Shown one piece after another: positions 9,565 to 20,032 of a stretch of 64,000 nt of DNA. The notes under the pieces were generated by a model. The model had not been told where the DNA came from. It did no database searches and saw nothing but the letters and a program-made list of their open reading frames with translations. This DNA is from Bradyrhizobium ottawaense (lineage in GTDB: Bacteria > Pseudomonadota > Alphaproteobacteria > Rhizobiales > Xanthobacteraceae): positions 7,451,001-7,515,000 of the forward strand of contig NZ_LT629693.1 of the NCBI RefSeq assembly GCF_900099825.1, read 5' to 3'. Numbering within the stretch: the stretch's first letter is position 1; the number at the start of each line of letters is the position of its first letter. Position numbers and translations under genes: made by a program.

Positions 9565-11640
9565 ATGACCAAACTCATCGTCGATGGCAAAGAGATCGAT
9601 GTCCCCGCGGAATACACGCTGCTGCAGGCGTGCGAGGCCGCAGGCGCCGAAATTCCGCGCTTCTGCTACCACGAACGGCTGTCGATCGCCGGCAATTGCC
9701 GGATGTGCCTCGTCGAGGTGAAGGGCGGCCCGAAGCCGGTCGCGAGCTGCGCCTGGGCCGTGCGTGATTGCCGTCCGGGTCCGAAGGGCGAGCCGCCGGA
9801 AATCTCGACGCGTTCGCCGATGGTCAAGAAGGCCCGCGAAGGCGTGATGGAGTTCCTGCTGATCAACCACCCGCTGGATTGCCCGATCTGCGACCAGGGC
9901 GGCGAGTGCGACCTGCAGGACCAGGCGATGGGCTACGGCGTCGATACCTCGCGCTTCGCCGAGAACAAGCGCGCAGTCGAGGACAAGTATCTCGGCGCGC
10001 TGGTCAAGACCTCGATGAACCGCTGCATCCAGTGCACGCGTTGCGTCCGCTTCTCCGCCGAAGTCTGCGGCGCGCCGGAAATGGGCGCGACCGGCCGCGG
10101 CGAGGACATGGAGATCACGACTTATCTGGAATCGGCGCTGACCTCCGAATTGCAGGGCAATCTGGTCGACATCTGCCCGGTCGGTGCGCTGACCTCGAAG
10201 CCGTATGCGTTCGCGGCGCGCCCGTGGGAGCTTGGCAAGACCCAGTCGGTCGACGTCATGGACGGCGTCGGTTCGGCCATTCGCGTCGATACCCGCGGCC
10301 GCGAAGTGATGCGGATCCTGCCGCGCATCAACGAGGCCGTGAACGAGGAATGGATTTCCGACAAGACCCGCCACATCGTCGATGGCCTGCGCACCCAGCG
10401 GCTCGACCGGCCCTATATCCGTGAGAACGGCCAGCTCCGCGCCGCCTCCTGGCCGGAAGCCTTTGCCGCGATTGCCGCCAAGGCCGGCCGGATCGACGGC
10501 AAGCGCATCGGCGCGGTTGCCGGCGACGTCGCCGCGGTCGAAGAGATGTTCGCGCTGAAGGAACTGCTGGCGAAATGCGGCTCGTCCAATCTGGCGGTGC
10601 AGGGCGGCGACGCCTTCGATACGAAGTTGGGCCGTGGTTCCTACATCTTCAACCCGACCATCGCCGGCATCGAGCAGGCCGACGCGCTCCTGATCATCGG
10701 TTCCAACCCGCGCAAGGAAGCCGCCGTTCTCAACGCCCGGATCCGCAAGCGCTGGCGCTCGGGCCAGCTCAAGGTCGGCGTGATCGGCGCCAAGGCCGAC
10801 ATGACCTACGATTACGACTATCTCGGCGCGGGCACGGATTCTCTCAGCGAACTCGCCGCCGGCAAGAATGCCTTTGCCGACGTGCTGAAGGGCGCCAAGA
10901 AGCCGATCGTGCTGGTCGGCGCCGGTTCGCTGGCGCGCCATGACGGGGCTGCGGTGCTGGCGCTGGCGGCGAAGATCGCGGCCGATTTCGGCGCGCTCAA
11001 GGACGGCTGGAACGGTTTTGCCGTGCTGCAGGACACCGCGTCCCGCACCGGCGCGCTCGATATCGGCTTTGCGGCCGGCAGCGGCAGCCTCAGCCTGGCG
11101 CAGATGACCACCTTCGGCACGCTCGACGTGCTGTTTTTGCTCGGCGCCGATGAGGTCAAGGTGCCCGACGGCACTTTCGTGGTCTATATTGGCACCCATG
11201 GCGACCGCGGCGCGCATCGCGCCGACGTCATCCTGCCGGGTGCGGCTTATACCGAAAAGTCCGGCATCTATGTCAACACCGAGGGCAGGGCGCAGATCGC
11301 CAACCGCGCGGCGTTCCCGCCCGGCGAGGCGCGTGAGGACTGGGCGGTGATCCGCGCGCTGTCCGACGTGCTGGGCAAGAAGCTGCCCTACGACTCGTTG
11401 CAGGCGCTGCGCCAGGCCATCTTCAAGGTCGCGCCGCATTTGATGCGGCTCGACCAGATCGAGCCCGGCAAGGCCGACGACGTCAAGGCGCTGGCGGGCA
11501 AGGGCGGCAGCGTGGACAAGACCCCGTTCAAGACCGCGGTCGAGGACTTTTACCTGACCAACCCGATCGCACGGGCGTCGGCGGTGATGGCGGAATGTTC
11601 CCGGCTGGCGTCCGGGCAAATGCTGACGGCAGCGGAGTGA
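9565..11640 (+). CDS. nuoG: NADH-quinone oxidoreductase subunit G (75 kDa)
   Basis: A 691-residue iron-sulfur subunit. The N-terminal ferredoxin-like part has the N1b [2Fe-2S] ligands in '[21 protein letters not shown]'. The N5 His/Cys cluster is in '[19 protein letters not shown]'. The [4Fe-4S] cluster ligands lie in '[17 protein letters not shown]', with the last Cys in '[13 protein letters not shown]'. The rest is the molybdopterin-oxidoreductase-like domain that has lost its cofactor in complex I. It relays electrons from NuoF/E towards NuoI and NuoB. It starts 7 nt after the preceding small gene and ends 10 nt before nuoH. Confidence 0.97.
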   Translation: MTKLIVDGKEIDVPAEYTLLQACEAAGAEIPRFCYHERLSIAGNCRMCLVEVKGGPKPVASCAWAVRDCRPGPKGEPPEISTRSPMVKKAREGVMEFLLINHPLDCPICDQGGECDLQDQAMGYGVDTSRFAENKRAVEDKYLGALVKTSMNRCIQCTRCVRFSAEVCGAPEMGATGRGEDMEITTYLESALTSELQGNLVDICPVGALTSKPYAFAARPWELGKTQSVDVMDGVGSAIRVDTRGREVMRILPRINEAVNEEWISDKTRHIVDGLRTQRLDRPYIRENGQLRAASWPEAFAAIAAKAGRIDGKRIGAVAGDVAAVEEMFALKELLAKCGSSNLAVQGGDAFDTKLGRGSYIFNPTIAGIEQADALLIIGSNPRKEAAVLNARIRKRWRSGQLKVGVIGAKADMTYDYDYLGAGTDSLSELAAGKNAFADVLKGAKKPIVLVGAGSLARHDGAAVLALAAKIAADFGALKDGWNGFAVLQDTASRTGALDIGFAAGSGSLSLAQMTTFGTLDVLFLLGADEVKVPDGTFVVYIGTHGDRGAHRADVILPGAAYTEKSGIYVNTEGRAQIANRAAFPPGEAREDWAVIRALSDVLGKKLPYDSLQALRQAIFKVAPHLMRLDQIEPGKADDVKALAGKGGSVDKTPFKTAVEDFYLTNPIARASAVMAECSRLASGQMLTAAE

Positions 11641-11650
11641 GCGTGACCTG

Positions 11651-12721
11651 ATGGCTGAATTCTTCGCAAGCGCGTTCTGGACCGGCTTCCTCTGGCCGCT
11701 GATCATCATGATCGCGGAGAGCGTGTTGCTGCTGGTCGTGCTCCTGATCGCGATCGCCTACATCCTGCTCGCCGACCGCAAGATCTGGGCGGCGGTGCAG
11801 ATCCGCCGCGGGCCCAACGTGGTGGGCCCGTTCGGCCTGCTGCAATCCTTCGCCGACTTGCTCAAGTTCGTGCTGAAGGAGCCGATCATCCCGTCGGGTT
11901 CCAACAAGGGCGTGTTCCTGCTGGCGCCGCTGGTGTCCTGCGTGCTGGCGCTGGCCGCCTGGGCCGTGATCCCGATGAATCTCGGCTGGGTGATCTCCGA
12001 CATCAATGTCGGCGTGCTCTACATCTTCGCGATCTCATCGCTGTCGATCTACGGCATCATCATGGCCGGCTGGTCGTCTAACTCGAAATATCCGTTCCTG
12101 GCCGCGCTTCGCTCCGCGGCGCAGATGGTGTCCTACGAAGTCTCGATCGGCTTCGTCATCATCACGGTGCTGCTCTGCGCCGGCTCGCTCAATCTCTCGG
12201 CCGTGGTCGAGGCCCAGAACACCCGCGGGTTCGCCAGCCTGATCGGCCTGCCGCAGCTCACTATCCTGAACTGGTATGTGTGGCCGTTGTTCCCGATGTT
12301 CGTGGTGTTCTACGTGTCGGCGCTGGCCGAAACCAACCGCCCGCCGTTCGACCTGGTCGAAGCGGAATCGGAACTAGTGGCCGGCTTCATGGTCGAATAC
12401 GGCTCGACGCCGTATCTGCTGTTCATGCTCGGCGAATACGTCGCGATCACCACGATGTGCGCGATGGCGACGATCCTGTTCCTCGGCGGCTGGCTGCCGC
12501 CGATCGCGCTGCCGCCGTTTACCTGGGTGCCCGGCGTGATCTGGTTCGCGCTGAAAGTCTTCTTCATGTTCTTCATGTTTGCGATGGCTAAGGCGATCGT
12601 GCCGCGCTACCGCTACGATCAACTGATGCGGCTCGGCTGGAAGGTGTTCCTGCCGCTGTCGCTGGCGATGGTGGTGATCGTCGCCGGTGTCCTGCAGTTC
12701 GCCGGGATCGCACCGAAATGA
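11651..12721 (+). CDS. nuoH: NADH-quinone oxidoreductase subunit H
   Basis: A 356-residue membrane subunit that anchors the peripheral arm and lines the quinone channel. '[22 protein letters not shown]' is the family signature 1. '[26 protein letters not shown]' is signature 2, with the acidic residues linked to proton coupling. About eight membrane helices are visible. It is followed by nuoI after 7 nt. Confidence 0.97.
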   Translation: MAEFFASAFWTGFLWPLIIMIAESVLLLVVLLIAIAYILLADRKIWAAVQIRRGPNVVGPFGLLQSFADLLKFVLKEPIIPSGSNKGVFLLAPLVSCVLALAAWAVIPMNLGWVISDINVGVLYIFAISSLSIYGIIMAGWSSNSKYPFLAALRSAAQMVSYEVSIGFVIITVLLCAGSLNLSAVVEAQNTRGFASLIGLPQLTILNWYVWPLFPMFVVFYVSALAETNRPPFDLVEAESELVAGFMVEYGSTPYLLFMLGEYVAITTMCAMATILFLGGWLPPIALPPFTWVPGVIWFALKVFFMFFMFAMAKAIVPRYRYDQLMRLGWKVFLPLSLAMVVIVAGVLQFAGIAPK

Positions 12722-12728
12722 GGTCGCT

Positions 12729-13223
12729 ATGAGTGTCAATATCAACGCAACCGCCCGCTCGCTTCTGCTGACCGAGTTCGTATCGGCGTTCTTCCTCGCC
12801 ATGCGCTATTTCTTCAAGCCGAAGCCGACGCTGAACTATCCGTTCGAGAAGGGGCCGATCTCGCCGCGCTTCCGTGGCGAGCATGCGCTGCGCCGCTATC
12901 CGAACGGCGAGGAACGCTGCATCGCCTGCAAGCTGTGCGAGGCGATCTGCCCGGCGCAGGCGATCACGATCGAGGCCGGCCCGCGCCGCAACGACGGCAC
13001 CCGCCGCACCGTGCGCTATGACATCGACATGGTGAAATGCATCTATTGCGGCCTGTGCCAGGAGGCCTGTCCGGTCGATGCCATCGTCGAGGGACCGAAT
13101 TTCGAATTCGCGACCGAGACCCGCGAGGAACTTTATTATGACAAGGCGAAACTGCTCGCCAACGGCGACCGATGGGAGCGCGAGCTTGCGAAATCAATCG
13201 AACTCGACGCGCCGTACCGGTGA
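12729..13223 (+). CDS. nuoI: NADH-quinone oxidoreductase subunit I (TYKY)
   Basis: A 164-residue 8Fe ferredoxin-type subunit. Two classic CxxCxxCxxxCP motifs are present: '[12 protein letters not shown]' and '[12 protein letters not shown]', for clusters N6a and N6b. The start at ATG 12729 gives '[14 protein letters not shown]', the common alphaproteobacterial N-terminus with an amphipathic membrane-contacting helix. A 14-residue upstream extension lies inside the nuoH tail and is not supported. It connects NuoG to NuoB. Confidence 0.96.
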   Translation: MSVNINATARSLLLTEFVSAFFLAMRYFFKPKPTLNYPFEKGPISPRFRGEHALRRYPNGEERCIACKLCEAICPAQAITIEAGPRRNDGTRRTVRYDIDMVKCIYCGLCQEACPVDAIVEGPNFEFATETREELYYDKAKLLANGDRWERELAKSIELDAPYR

Positions 13224-13232
13224 GGTGAGGGC

Positions 13233-13874
13233 ATGATCCTTCCCGCGCTGTTCTTCTATCTGTTTGCCGGCATCTGCGTGGCGTCGGCGGTGATGGTGAT
13301 TGTCTCGCGCAATCCCGTGCACTCCGTGCTGTTTTTGATCCTGGCCTTCGTCAACGCCTCCGGCCTGTTCATCCTGATGGGCGCCGAGTTCCTGGCGATG
13401 ATCCTGGTCGTCGTCTATGTCGGCGCGGTCGCGGTGCTGTTCCTGTTCGTGATCATGATGCTCGACGTCGACTTCGTCGAACTGCGCGAGGGCTTTCTGG
13501 AATACCTGCCGATTGGTCTGGTGATCGGCGCGATCTTCCTCGTCGAGTTGCTGCTGGTCGGCGGCGGCTGGGTCATCAATCCCGCTACCACCAAGACGAT
13601 CACGGCGGCGATCCCGGCCAATGTCAGCAACACCGAGGCGCTCGGGCTGGTGCTCTATACCAAGTACATCCACTACTTCCAGCTCTCGGGCATGGTGCTG
13701 CTGGTCGCGATGATCGGCGCCATCGTGCTGACGCTGCGCCACAAGGCCAACATCAAGCGGCAGGACATCAACGTGCAGAACGCGCGGACGCCGGAGCTGG
13801 CGATGGCGTTGCGCAAGAACGTGGCGTCGGGGCAGGGGCTGCAGGACGCGGACGCGGCGGAGTGGGTGCAATGA
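13233..13874 (+). CDS. nuoJ: NADH-quinone oxidoreductase subunit J
   Basis: A 213-residue antiporter-arm subunit with five predicted membrane helices. '[22 protein letters not shown]' and '[28 protein letters not shown]' contain the helix with the pi-bulge region typical of NuoJ. The C-terminus is an extended polar tail. The stop overlaps nuoK (ATGA). Confidence 0.96.
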   Translation: MILPALFFYLFAGICVASAVMVIVSRNPVHSVLFLILAFVNASGLFILMGAEFLAMILVVVYVGAVAVLFLFVIMMLDVDFVELREGFLEYLPIGLVIGAIFLVELLLVGGGWVINPATTKTITAAIPANVSNTEALGLVLYTKYIHYFQLSGMVLLVAMIGAIVLTLRHKANIKRQDINVQNARTPELAMALRKNVASGQGLQDADAAEWVQ

Positions 13875-14179
13875 CGATCGGTCTTGGACACTATCTCGCG
13901 GTCGGCGCCATCCTGTTCACGCTCGGGATCCTCGGCATCTTCCTCAACCGCAAGAACATCATCGTGATCCTGATGTCGATCGAGCTGATCCTGCTCGCCG
14001 TCAACATCAACCTGGTGGCGTTCTCGACCTTCCTCGGCGACATCGTCGGCCAGGTGTTCGCGCTTCTGGTGCTGACGGTGGCGGCGGCCGAAGCCGCGAT
14101 CGGTCTTGCGGTACTGGTGGTCTATTACCGCAACCGCGGTTCGATCGCGGTTGAAGACGTCAATCTGATGAAGGGCTAA
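13871..14179 (+). CDS. nuoK: NADH-quinone oxidoreductase subunit K
   Basis: A 102-residue, three-helix subunit related to MnhC/MrpC. '[22 protein letters not shown]' holds the conserved membrane Glu in helix 2, and '[23 protein letters not shown]' holds the second in helix 3. The start at 13871 overlaps the nuoJ stop; the in-frame GTG at 13862 is not needed. It passes protons in the membrane arm next to NuoJ and NuoN. Confidence 0.96.
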   Translation: MTIGLGHYLAVGAILFTLGILGIFLNRKNIIVILMSIELILLAVNINLVAFSTFLGDIVGQVFALLVLTVAAAEAAIGLAVLVVYYRNRGSIAVEDVNLMKG

Positions 14180-14187
14180 GGGCAATT

Positions 14188-16260
14188 ATGATTCAAGCAA
14201 TTGTCTTTCTGCCGCTGCTGGGCGCCATCCTGGCCGGCCTGATCGCCATTTTCGGGGCGCATGCGCGCAACCCGAGCGGCGATGTGGTCGAGCATCACGA
14301 CGACGGGCATGGCGCCGACGCGCATGCCGCGGCCGCCCATGACGACGATGGCCATGATGACCATGGCCACGACGACCATCACGTCTCCGAGCCGCCGGCG
14401 CAGGGTTCGCGCGCGGCGGAGCTGATCACGACCTGCCTGTTGATGATTTCGGCGGCACTGTCCTGGGTAACGCTGGTCGATGTCGGCTTCATGCACCACG
14501 ACGCGCGGATCGCGCTGTTCCCCTGGATCAGTTCCGGCGACCTGCAGATCTCCTGGGCGCTGCGCGTCGATACCCTGACCGCCGTGATGCTGGTGGTGGT
14601 CAACACCATCTCCTCGCTCGTTCACCTCTATTCCATCGGCTACATGGACGAGGATCCGTACCGGCCGCGGTTCTTCGGTTATCTCAGCCTGTTCACCTTC
14701 GCGATGCTGATGCTGGTAACCGCGGACAATCTGGTCCAGCTGTTCTTCGGCTGGGAGGGCGTCGGTCTGGCGAGCTATCTGCTAATCGGGTTCTGGTACC
14801 AGAAGCCGTCGGCGAATGCGGCGGCGATCAAGGCCTTCGTGGTCAACCGCGTCGGCGACTTCGGCTTCGCGCTCGGCATTTTCGCGATCTTCGCGCTGAT
14901 CGGCTCGACCGACTTCGAGACCATCTTCGCGGGTGCGCAGGGACTATCAGGCAAGACCATCGATTTCTTCGGCTGGCACGCCGATGCGCTGACCCTGATC
15001 TGCCTGCTGCTGTTCATGGGCGCGATGGGCAAATCCGCCCAGTTCCTGCTGCACACCTGGTTGCCGGACGCGATGGAAGGCCCAACCCCGGTCTCGGCGC
15101 TGATCCATGCCGCGACCATGGTCACCGCCGGCGTCTTCATGGTGGCGCGGCTGTCGCCGCTGTTTGAACTCGCACCGAATGCGCAGGCCGTGGTGATGTT
15201 CTTCGGCGCCACCACCGCGTTCTTTGCGGCCACCGTCGGCCTCGTGCAGAACGACATCAAGCGCATCGTCGCCTACTCGACCTGTTCGCAGCTCGGCTAC
15301 ATGTTCGTGGCGATGGGAGCAGGGGCCTATTCGGTCGGCATGTTCCATTTGTTCACCCACGCCTTCTTCAAGGCGCTGCTGTTCCTGGGCTCAGGCTCGG
15401 TGATCTACGCGATGCACCACGAGCAGGACATCCGCAACATGGGCGGGCTGAAGGACCGGATTCCCTTCACCTATATCGTGATGGTGATCGGCACGCTGGC
15501 GCTGACCGGCTTCCCGCTCACCGCCGGCTATTTCTCCAAGGACGCGATCATCGAGTCCGCATACGCCTCGCATAATCCGCTCGCGTTCTACGGCTTCCTG
15601 ATGACGGTGATCGCGGCCGGCCTGACCTCGTTCTATTCGTGGCGCCTGATCTTCAAGACGTTCCACGGCGAACCGCACGATCAGGAGCATTACGAGGCCG
15701 CGCACGAAGCGCCGCTGTGGATGCTGATCCCGATCGGCATCCTCGCCGCCGGATCGATCCTGGCCGGCTTCCCGTTCAAGGAACTGTTCGCCGGCCACGG
15801 CGTGGAGGAATTCTTCCGCGAGTCGCTGAAGATGAGCCCGCACATCATCGAGGAGATGCACCACATCCCCGAGAGCATCGCCTTCCTGCCGACCGTCATG
15901 ATGGCGGTGGGCTTCGTGGTGTCGTGGCTGTTCTACATTCGCCGGCCCTACCTCCCGGTCGAACTCGCCAATCAGCACCAGATGCTCTACCAGTTCCTGC
16001 TCAACAAATGGTATTTCGACGAGCTGTACGAGTTCATCTTCGTCCGCCCGACCAAGTGGCTCGGTCGCTTTCTCTGGAAAAAGGGCGACGGCTCCCTCAT
16101 CGACGGCTTCGGGCCCGATGGCGTGTCGGCGGGCGTGCTCGACATCACCCGCAACGTCGTCAAAATCCAGACCGGCTATCTCTATCACTACGCCTTTGCG
16201 ATGCTGATTGGCGTGGCCGGCCTGATCACCTGGTTCATGTTCGGCTTGGGAGGCCAGTAA
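14188..16260 (+). CDS. nuoL: NADH-quinone oxidoreductase subunit L with His/Asp-rich insertion
   Basis: A 690-residue distal antiporter-like subunit, including the long lateral helix near the C-terminus. Family motifs include '[19 protein letters not shown]', '[25 protein letters not shown]' and the Lys in '[14 protein letters not shown]'. An unusual polar insertion lies between TM1 (about residues 3-23) and TM2 (from about 76). Residues 36-65 contain ten His and ten Asp, including '[15 protein letters not shown]'. The rest of the protein is canonical. It translocates protons in the membrane arm. The insertion might bind metal or be a flexible linker; see findings. Its TAA overlaps the nuoM start. 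Confidence 0.96.
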   Translation: MIQAIVFLPLLGAILAGLIAIFGAHARNPSGDVVEHHDDGHGADAHAAAAHDDDGHDDHGHDDHHVSEPPAQGSRAAELITTCLLMISAALSWVTLVDVGFMHHDARIALFPWISSGDLQISWALRVDTLTAVMLVVVNTISSLVHLYSIGYMDEDPYRPRFFGYLSLFTFAMLMLVTADNLVQLFFGWEGVGLASYLLIGFWYQKPSANAAAIKAFVVNRVGDFGFALGIFAIFALIGSTDFETIFAGAQGLSGKTIDFFGWHADALTLICLLLFMGAMGKSAQFLLHTWLPDAMEGPTPVSALIHAATMVTAGVFMVARLSPLFELAPNAQAVVMFFGATTAFFAATVGLVQNDIKRIVAYSTCSQLGYMFVAMGAGAYSVGMFHLFTHAFFKALLFLGSGSVIYAMHHEQDIRNMGGLKDRIPFTYIVMVIGTLALTGFPLTAGYFSKDAIIESAYASHNPLAFYGFLMTVIAAGLTSFYSWRLIFKTFHGEPHDQEHYEAAHEAPLWMLIPIGILAAGSILAGFPFKELFAGHGVEEFFRESLKMSPHIIEEMHHIPESIAFLPTVMMAVGFVVSWLFYIRRPYLPVELANQHQMLYQFLLNKWYFDELYEFIFVRPTKWLGRFLWKKGDGSLIDGFGPDGVSAGVLDITRNVVKIQTGYLYHYAFAMLIGVAGLITWFMFGLGGQ

Positions 16261-17771
16261 TGACAACCTGGCCTATCCTTTCCGTCGTCACCTTCCTGCC
16301 GATCGTCGGCGTGGTCCTGGTTTACCTGCTCGCGCGGGGCGGGGACGAGGCGGCGAACCGCACGGCGCGCTGGATTGCGCTGTGGACCACGCTGATCACC
16401 TTCGTGGTCTCGCTGATACTGGTCTTGCGCTTCGATCCGGCGCAGCCGGACTTCCAGTTCGTCGAGAAGGCGAGCTGGCTGGCCTCCGGCATCACCTACC
16501 ACATGGGTGTCGACGGCATTTCGCTGCCGTTCGTGATCCTGACCACCGCCTTGATGCCGTTCTGCATCCTCGCGAGCTGGAAGTCGGTCACGCTGCGGGT
16601 GCGCGAATACATGATGGCGTTCCTGCTGCTGGAAACGCTGATGATCGGCACCTTCTCGGCGCTCGATCTGATGCTGTTCTATCTGTTCTTCGAAGGCGGC
16701 CTGATCCCGATGTTCCTGATCATCGGCGTCTGGGGCGGCCCGCGCCGGGTCTACGCCTCGTTCAAGTTCTTCCTCTACACGCTGCTCGGCTCGGTGCTGA
16801 TGCTGCTCGCCATCATGGCGCTGTACTGGAACGCCGGGACGACGGACATTCCGACGCTGATGCACACCGCGGTGCCGCGTAGCTTGCAGACCTGGGCATG
16901 GCTGGCGTTCTTTGCCTCGTTTGCGGTGAAGATGCCGATGTGGCCGGTGCACACCTGGTTGCCCGATGCCCACGTCGAGGCGCCGACCGCGGGCTCGGTG
17001 GTACTGGCCGCGATCCTGCTGAAGATGGGCGGCTACGGCTTTCTGCGCTTCTCGCTGCCGATGTTCCCCTTGGCGTCGCATGATTTCGCGCCGCTGATTT
17101 TCTCGCTATCGGCGATCGCCATCATCTACACCTCGCTGGTGGCGCTGATGCAGGAAGACATCAAGAAGCTGATTGCCTATTCGTCGGTGGCCCATATGGG
17201 CTTCGTCACCATGGGCATCTTCGCCGCCACCACGCAGGGCGTAGCCGGCGGCGTGTTCCAGATGATCTCGCACGGCATCGTCTCCGGCGCGCTGTTCCTG
17301 TGTGTGGGAATCGTCTACGACCGCATGCACACCCGCGAAATCGCGGCCTATGGCGGCCTCGTCAACCGGATGCCACTCTACGCGCTGGTGTTCATGGTGT
17401 TCACCATGGCCAATGTCGGGCTGCCCGGCACATCCGGCTTCGTCGGCGAATTCATGACGCTGATCGGCACCTTCAAGGTCTCGATCCCGACCGCGACGTT
17501 CGCGACGCTGGGCGTGATCCTGTCGGCGGCCTATGCGCTGTGGGTCTACCGGAAAGTCGTGTTCGGGGCGCTGACCAAGCCGTCGCTGGCCAGCATCAAG
17601 GACCTGACCTTCCGCGAGAGCCTTTTGCTGTTCCCGCTGGTCGCGCTCACCATCCTGTTCGGCGTCTATCCGAAGCCGGTACTCGACATGTCGGCGGCCT
17701 CGGTTCAGCAACTCGTCAATAATTACAACACCGCCGTGACTGCCGTGAAGGCAGCCGCGTTGATCAACTAA
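16260..17771 (+). CDS. nuoM: NADH-quinone oxidoreductase subunit M
   Basis: A 503-residue antiporter-like subunit with about 14 membrane helices. '[23 protein letters not shown]' contains the conserved Glu of helix 5, and '[30 protein letters not shown]' the conserved Lys and the family signature. The start ATG shares its A with the nuoL stop. A longer open frame upstream overlaps nuoL and is spurious. It ends 12 nt before nuoN. Confidence 0.96.
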   Translation: MTTWPILSVVTFLPIVGVVLVYLLARGGDEAANRTARWIALWTTLITFVVSLILVLRFDPAQPDFQFVEKASWLASGITYHMGVDGISLPFVILTTALMPFCILASWKSVTLRVREYMMAFLLLETLMIGTFSALDLMLFYLFFEGGLIPMFLIIGVWGGPRRVYASFKFFLYTLLGSVLMLLAIMALYWNAGTTDIPTLMHTAVPRSLQTWAWLAFFASFAVKMPMWPVHTWLPDAHVEAPTAGSVVLAAILLKMGGYGFLRFSLPMFPLASHDFAPLIFSLSAIAIIYTSLVALMQEDIKKLIAYSSVAHMGFVTMGIFAATTQGVAGGVFQMISHGIVSGALFLCVGIVYDRMHTREIAAYGGLVNRMPLYALVFMVFTMANVGLPGTSGFVGEFMTLIGTFKVSIPTATFATLGVILSAAYALWVYRKVVFGALTKPSLASIKDLTFRESLLLFPLVALTILFGVYPKPVLDMSAASVQQLVNNYNTAVTAVKAAALIN

Positions 17772-17783
17772 GGCCTCCGCCCC

Positions 17784-19220
17784 ATGAGCTTTTCGAGTGC
17801 AGGATATCAGTTGCAGCCGGTGCTGCCGGAGCTCGTGCTGGCGTTCGGCGCGATGGTACTGCTGATGGTAGGCGCCTATCGCGGGCAGGGGACGACCCGG
17901 CTCGTCACCACGCTCGCGGTGTGCCTGCTCGTGCTCGTTGGCGCACTGGAACTGATGCTGCCGGCCGGCAAGCTCGTGACCTTCGGCGGCAGCTTCATCG
18001 TCGACGATTTCGCCCGCTTCCTGAAGATCCTCGCTTTGATTGGCTCGGGCGTGACCCTGATCCTGGCGACGGAGTTCCTGTCGGATCCGTCGCGGCGGAT
18101 CTTCGAATTTTCGATCCTGGTGCTGCTCTCGACGCTCGGCATGATGGTGCTGATCTCGGCCGCCGACCTGATCATGCTCTATCTCGGGCTCGAGCTGATG
18201 AGCCTTGCGCTCTACGTGGTCGCCGCCAGCAACCGCGACAACGCCAAGTCGACCGAAGCCGGCCTGAAATATTTCGTCCTCGGCGCGCTGTCCTCGGGCA
18301 TGCTGCTGTACGGCGCCTCGCTGATCTACGGCTTCACCGGCACCGTCAGCTTTGCCGGCATCGCCGCGGCGGCGACCACCGGCAGCATCGGTATCGTTTT
18401 CGGCATCGTGTTCCTGCTGGCGGGTCTCTGCTTCAAGGTCTCCGCCGTGCCGTTCCACATGTGGACGCCCGACGTCTATGAGGGCGCGCCGACACCGGTG
18501 ACGGCGTTCTTTGCCTCGGCGCCGAAGGTGGCGGCGCTAGCGGTGTTCACCCGTGTAGCGCTGACCGCGTTTCCCGGTATCGTCTCGCAATGGCAGCAGA
18601 TCATCGTGTTCGTGGCGATCGCCTCGATGGTGCTGGGCTCGTTCGCCGCCATCGGGCAGAAGAACATCAAGCGCCTGATGGCCTATTCGTCGATCGGCCA
18701 CATGGGATTCGCGCTGGTCGGCCTCGCCTCCGGCACCGTCGAGGGCGCGCAGGGCGTGCTGGTCTATATAGCGATCTATGTCGCGATGACGCTCGGCACC
18801 TTTGCGGTGATCCTGACCATGAAGCGCAACGGCCAGGCGGTGGAGCAGATCAGCGATTTTGCTGGGCTGTCGCGCACCAACCCGCTGCTTGCCTTCTTCT
18901 TCATGATGCTGCTGTTCTCGCTGGCCGGCGTGCCGCCGCTCGCGGGCTTCTTTGCCAAATGGTACGTGTTCGTTGCCGCGATCAACGCGCATTTGTTCAC
19001 GCTCGCTGTCATCGGCGTGCTCTCCAGCGTGGTCGGCGCGTTTTACTATCTCACCATCATCAAGGTGATGTATTTCGACGAGCCGCTGCCGGCGCTCGAC
19101 CCGATGCGGGTCGAGCTTGGCACCGTGCTGGCGGTTGCCGGTCTCTTCAACATCTTCTTCTTCGTCTATCCGGGGCCGCTGGTCAGTGTCGCCACGGTCG
19201 CGGCGAAGTCGCTTTTTTGA
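17784..19220 (+). CDS. nuoN: NADH-quinone oxidoreductase subunit N
   Basis: A 478-residue antiporter-like subunit. '[16 protein letters not shown]', '[22 protein letters not shown]' and '[34 protein letters not shown]' are the expected motifs with the channel Glu and Lys residues. It closes the set of fourteen complex I subunits. Its stop codon overlaps the start of birA, so the downstream genes appear co-transcribed with complex I. Confidence 0.96.
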   Translation: MSFSSAGYQLQPVLPELVLAFGAMVLLMVGAYRGQGTTRLVTTLAVCLLVLVGALELMLPAGKLVTFGGSFIVDDFARFLKILALIGSGVTLILATEFLSDPSRRIFEFSILVLLSTLGMMVLISAADLIMLYLGLELMSLALYVVAASNRDNAKSTEAGLKYFVLGALSSGMLLYGASLIYGFTGTVSFAGIAAAATTGSIGIVFGIVFLLAGLCFKVSAVPFHMWTPDVYEGAPTPVTAFFASAPKVAALAVFTRVALTAFPGIVSQWQQIIVFVAIASMVLGSFAAIGQKNIKRLMAYSSIGHMGFALVGLASGTVEGAQGVLVYIAIYVAMTLGTFAVILTMKRNGQAVEQISDFAGLSRTNPLLAFFFMMLLFSLAGVPPLAGFFAKWYVFVAAINAHLFTLAVIGVLSSVVGAFYYLTIIKVMYFDEPLPALDPMRVELGTVLAVAGLFNIFFFVYPGPLVSVATVAAKSLF

Positions 19221-20032
19221 TGCCGTTCGCGCTCGGTCCCCGAGCCACATCGGCGGGCTACCGCCTCTTTGCCTTCGACAAGGCCGGTTCGACCAATGCG
19301 GAAGCCATGTCGCGCGCGCGCGACGGCGAGCGCGGCCCGGCCTGGTTCGTCACCTCGGAACAGACGGCGGGACGGGGACGCCGGCAGCGCGCCTGGATCG
19401 CGCCGCGTGGTAACCTCGCCAGCAGCGTGCTTGAAATCATCGACGTATCGCCATCGGTTGCGGCCACGCTGGGCTTTGCAGCGGGCCTTTCGCTCGAAAG
19501 CGCGCTACAGAAGCTCAGCATAGAGGCCAACCTGCGGTTGGCCGGATCGGATCGATTGAAATACTCCCTGAAGTGGCCCAACGACGTGCTGGCCGGGCAG
19601 AAAAAGCTCTCCGGTATCCTGCTGGAGGCCGAAGCCGTGCCCGGCGACCGCCTCGCGGTCGTGGTCGGCATCGGCACCAATGTGGTGGGGGCGCCCGAGG
19701 GCACGCCGACGCCGGCGACCTCGCTATCCGCGCTCGGCGTCCATGTCGGCGCGGAGGAGCTGTTTTCGGCGTTGTCGGACGCCTGGGTCGAATTCCGTGG
19801 CATCTGGGACAATGGCCGAGGGTTTTCCGAGATCCGCAAGTTGTGGCTGGAACGCGCCGCCGGGCTTGGCGAGCGGGTCGCCATCAATACCGGAACCATG
19901 TCGATCGAGGGTACATTCGATACCATCGACGAGACCGGCTGCCTGATCGTCCGCACGGCGGAGGGCAAGCGCATGCCGATCGCCGCGGGCGAGGTTTATT
20001 TCGGCGCGGCAGCTTCCGTGGGAGCAGCGTGA
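19220..20032 (+). CDS. birA: Biotin--[acetyl-CoA-carboxylase] ligase
   Basis: A 270-residue biotin protein ligase. 'TSEQTAGRGRRQRAWIAP' is the biotinyl-AMP binding loop (GRGRxxR), 'KWPNDVLAGQKKLSGILLEA' the catalytic Lys/Asn-Asp region, and a small SH3-like C-terminal domain follows. There is no N-terminal winged helix, so it is a group I ligase that modifies carboxylases but should not repress biotin genes. The start ATG overlaps the nuoN TGA, and the stop overlaps the rnj start. The order nuoN-birA-rnj is therefore fully coupled. Confidence 0.94.
   Translation: MPFALGPRATSAGYRLFAFDKAGSTNAEAMSRARDGERGPAWFVTSEQTAGRGRRQRAWIAPRGNLASSVLEIIDVSPSVAATLGFAAGLSLESALQKLSIEANLRLAGSDRLKYSLKWPNDVLAGQKKLSGILLEAEAVPGDRLAVVVGIGTNVVGAPEGTPTPATSLSALGVHVGAEELFSALSDAWVEFRGIWDNGRGFSEIRKLWLERAAGLGERVAINTGTMSIEGTFDTIDETGCLIVRTAEGKRMPIAAGEVYFGAAASVGAA

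Noticed and set aside
9523..11709. A 728-residue open frame antisense to nuoG
   Set aside because: It mirrors nuoG codon structure and has a composition typical of shadow frames; nuoG is certain.
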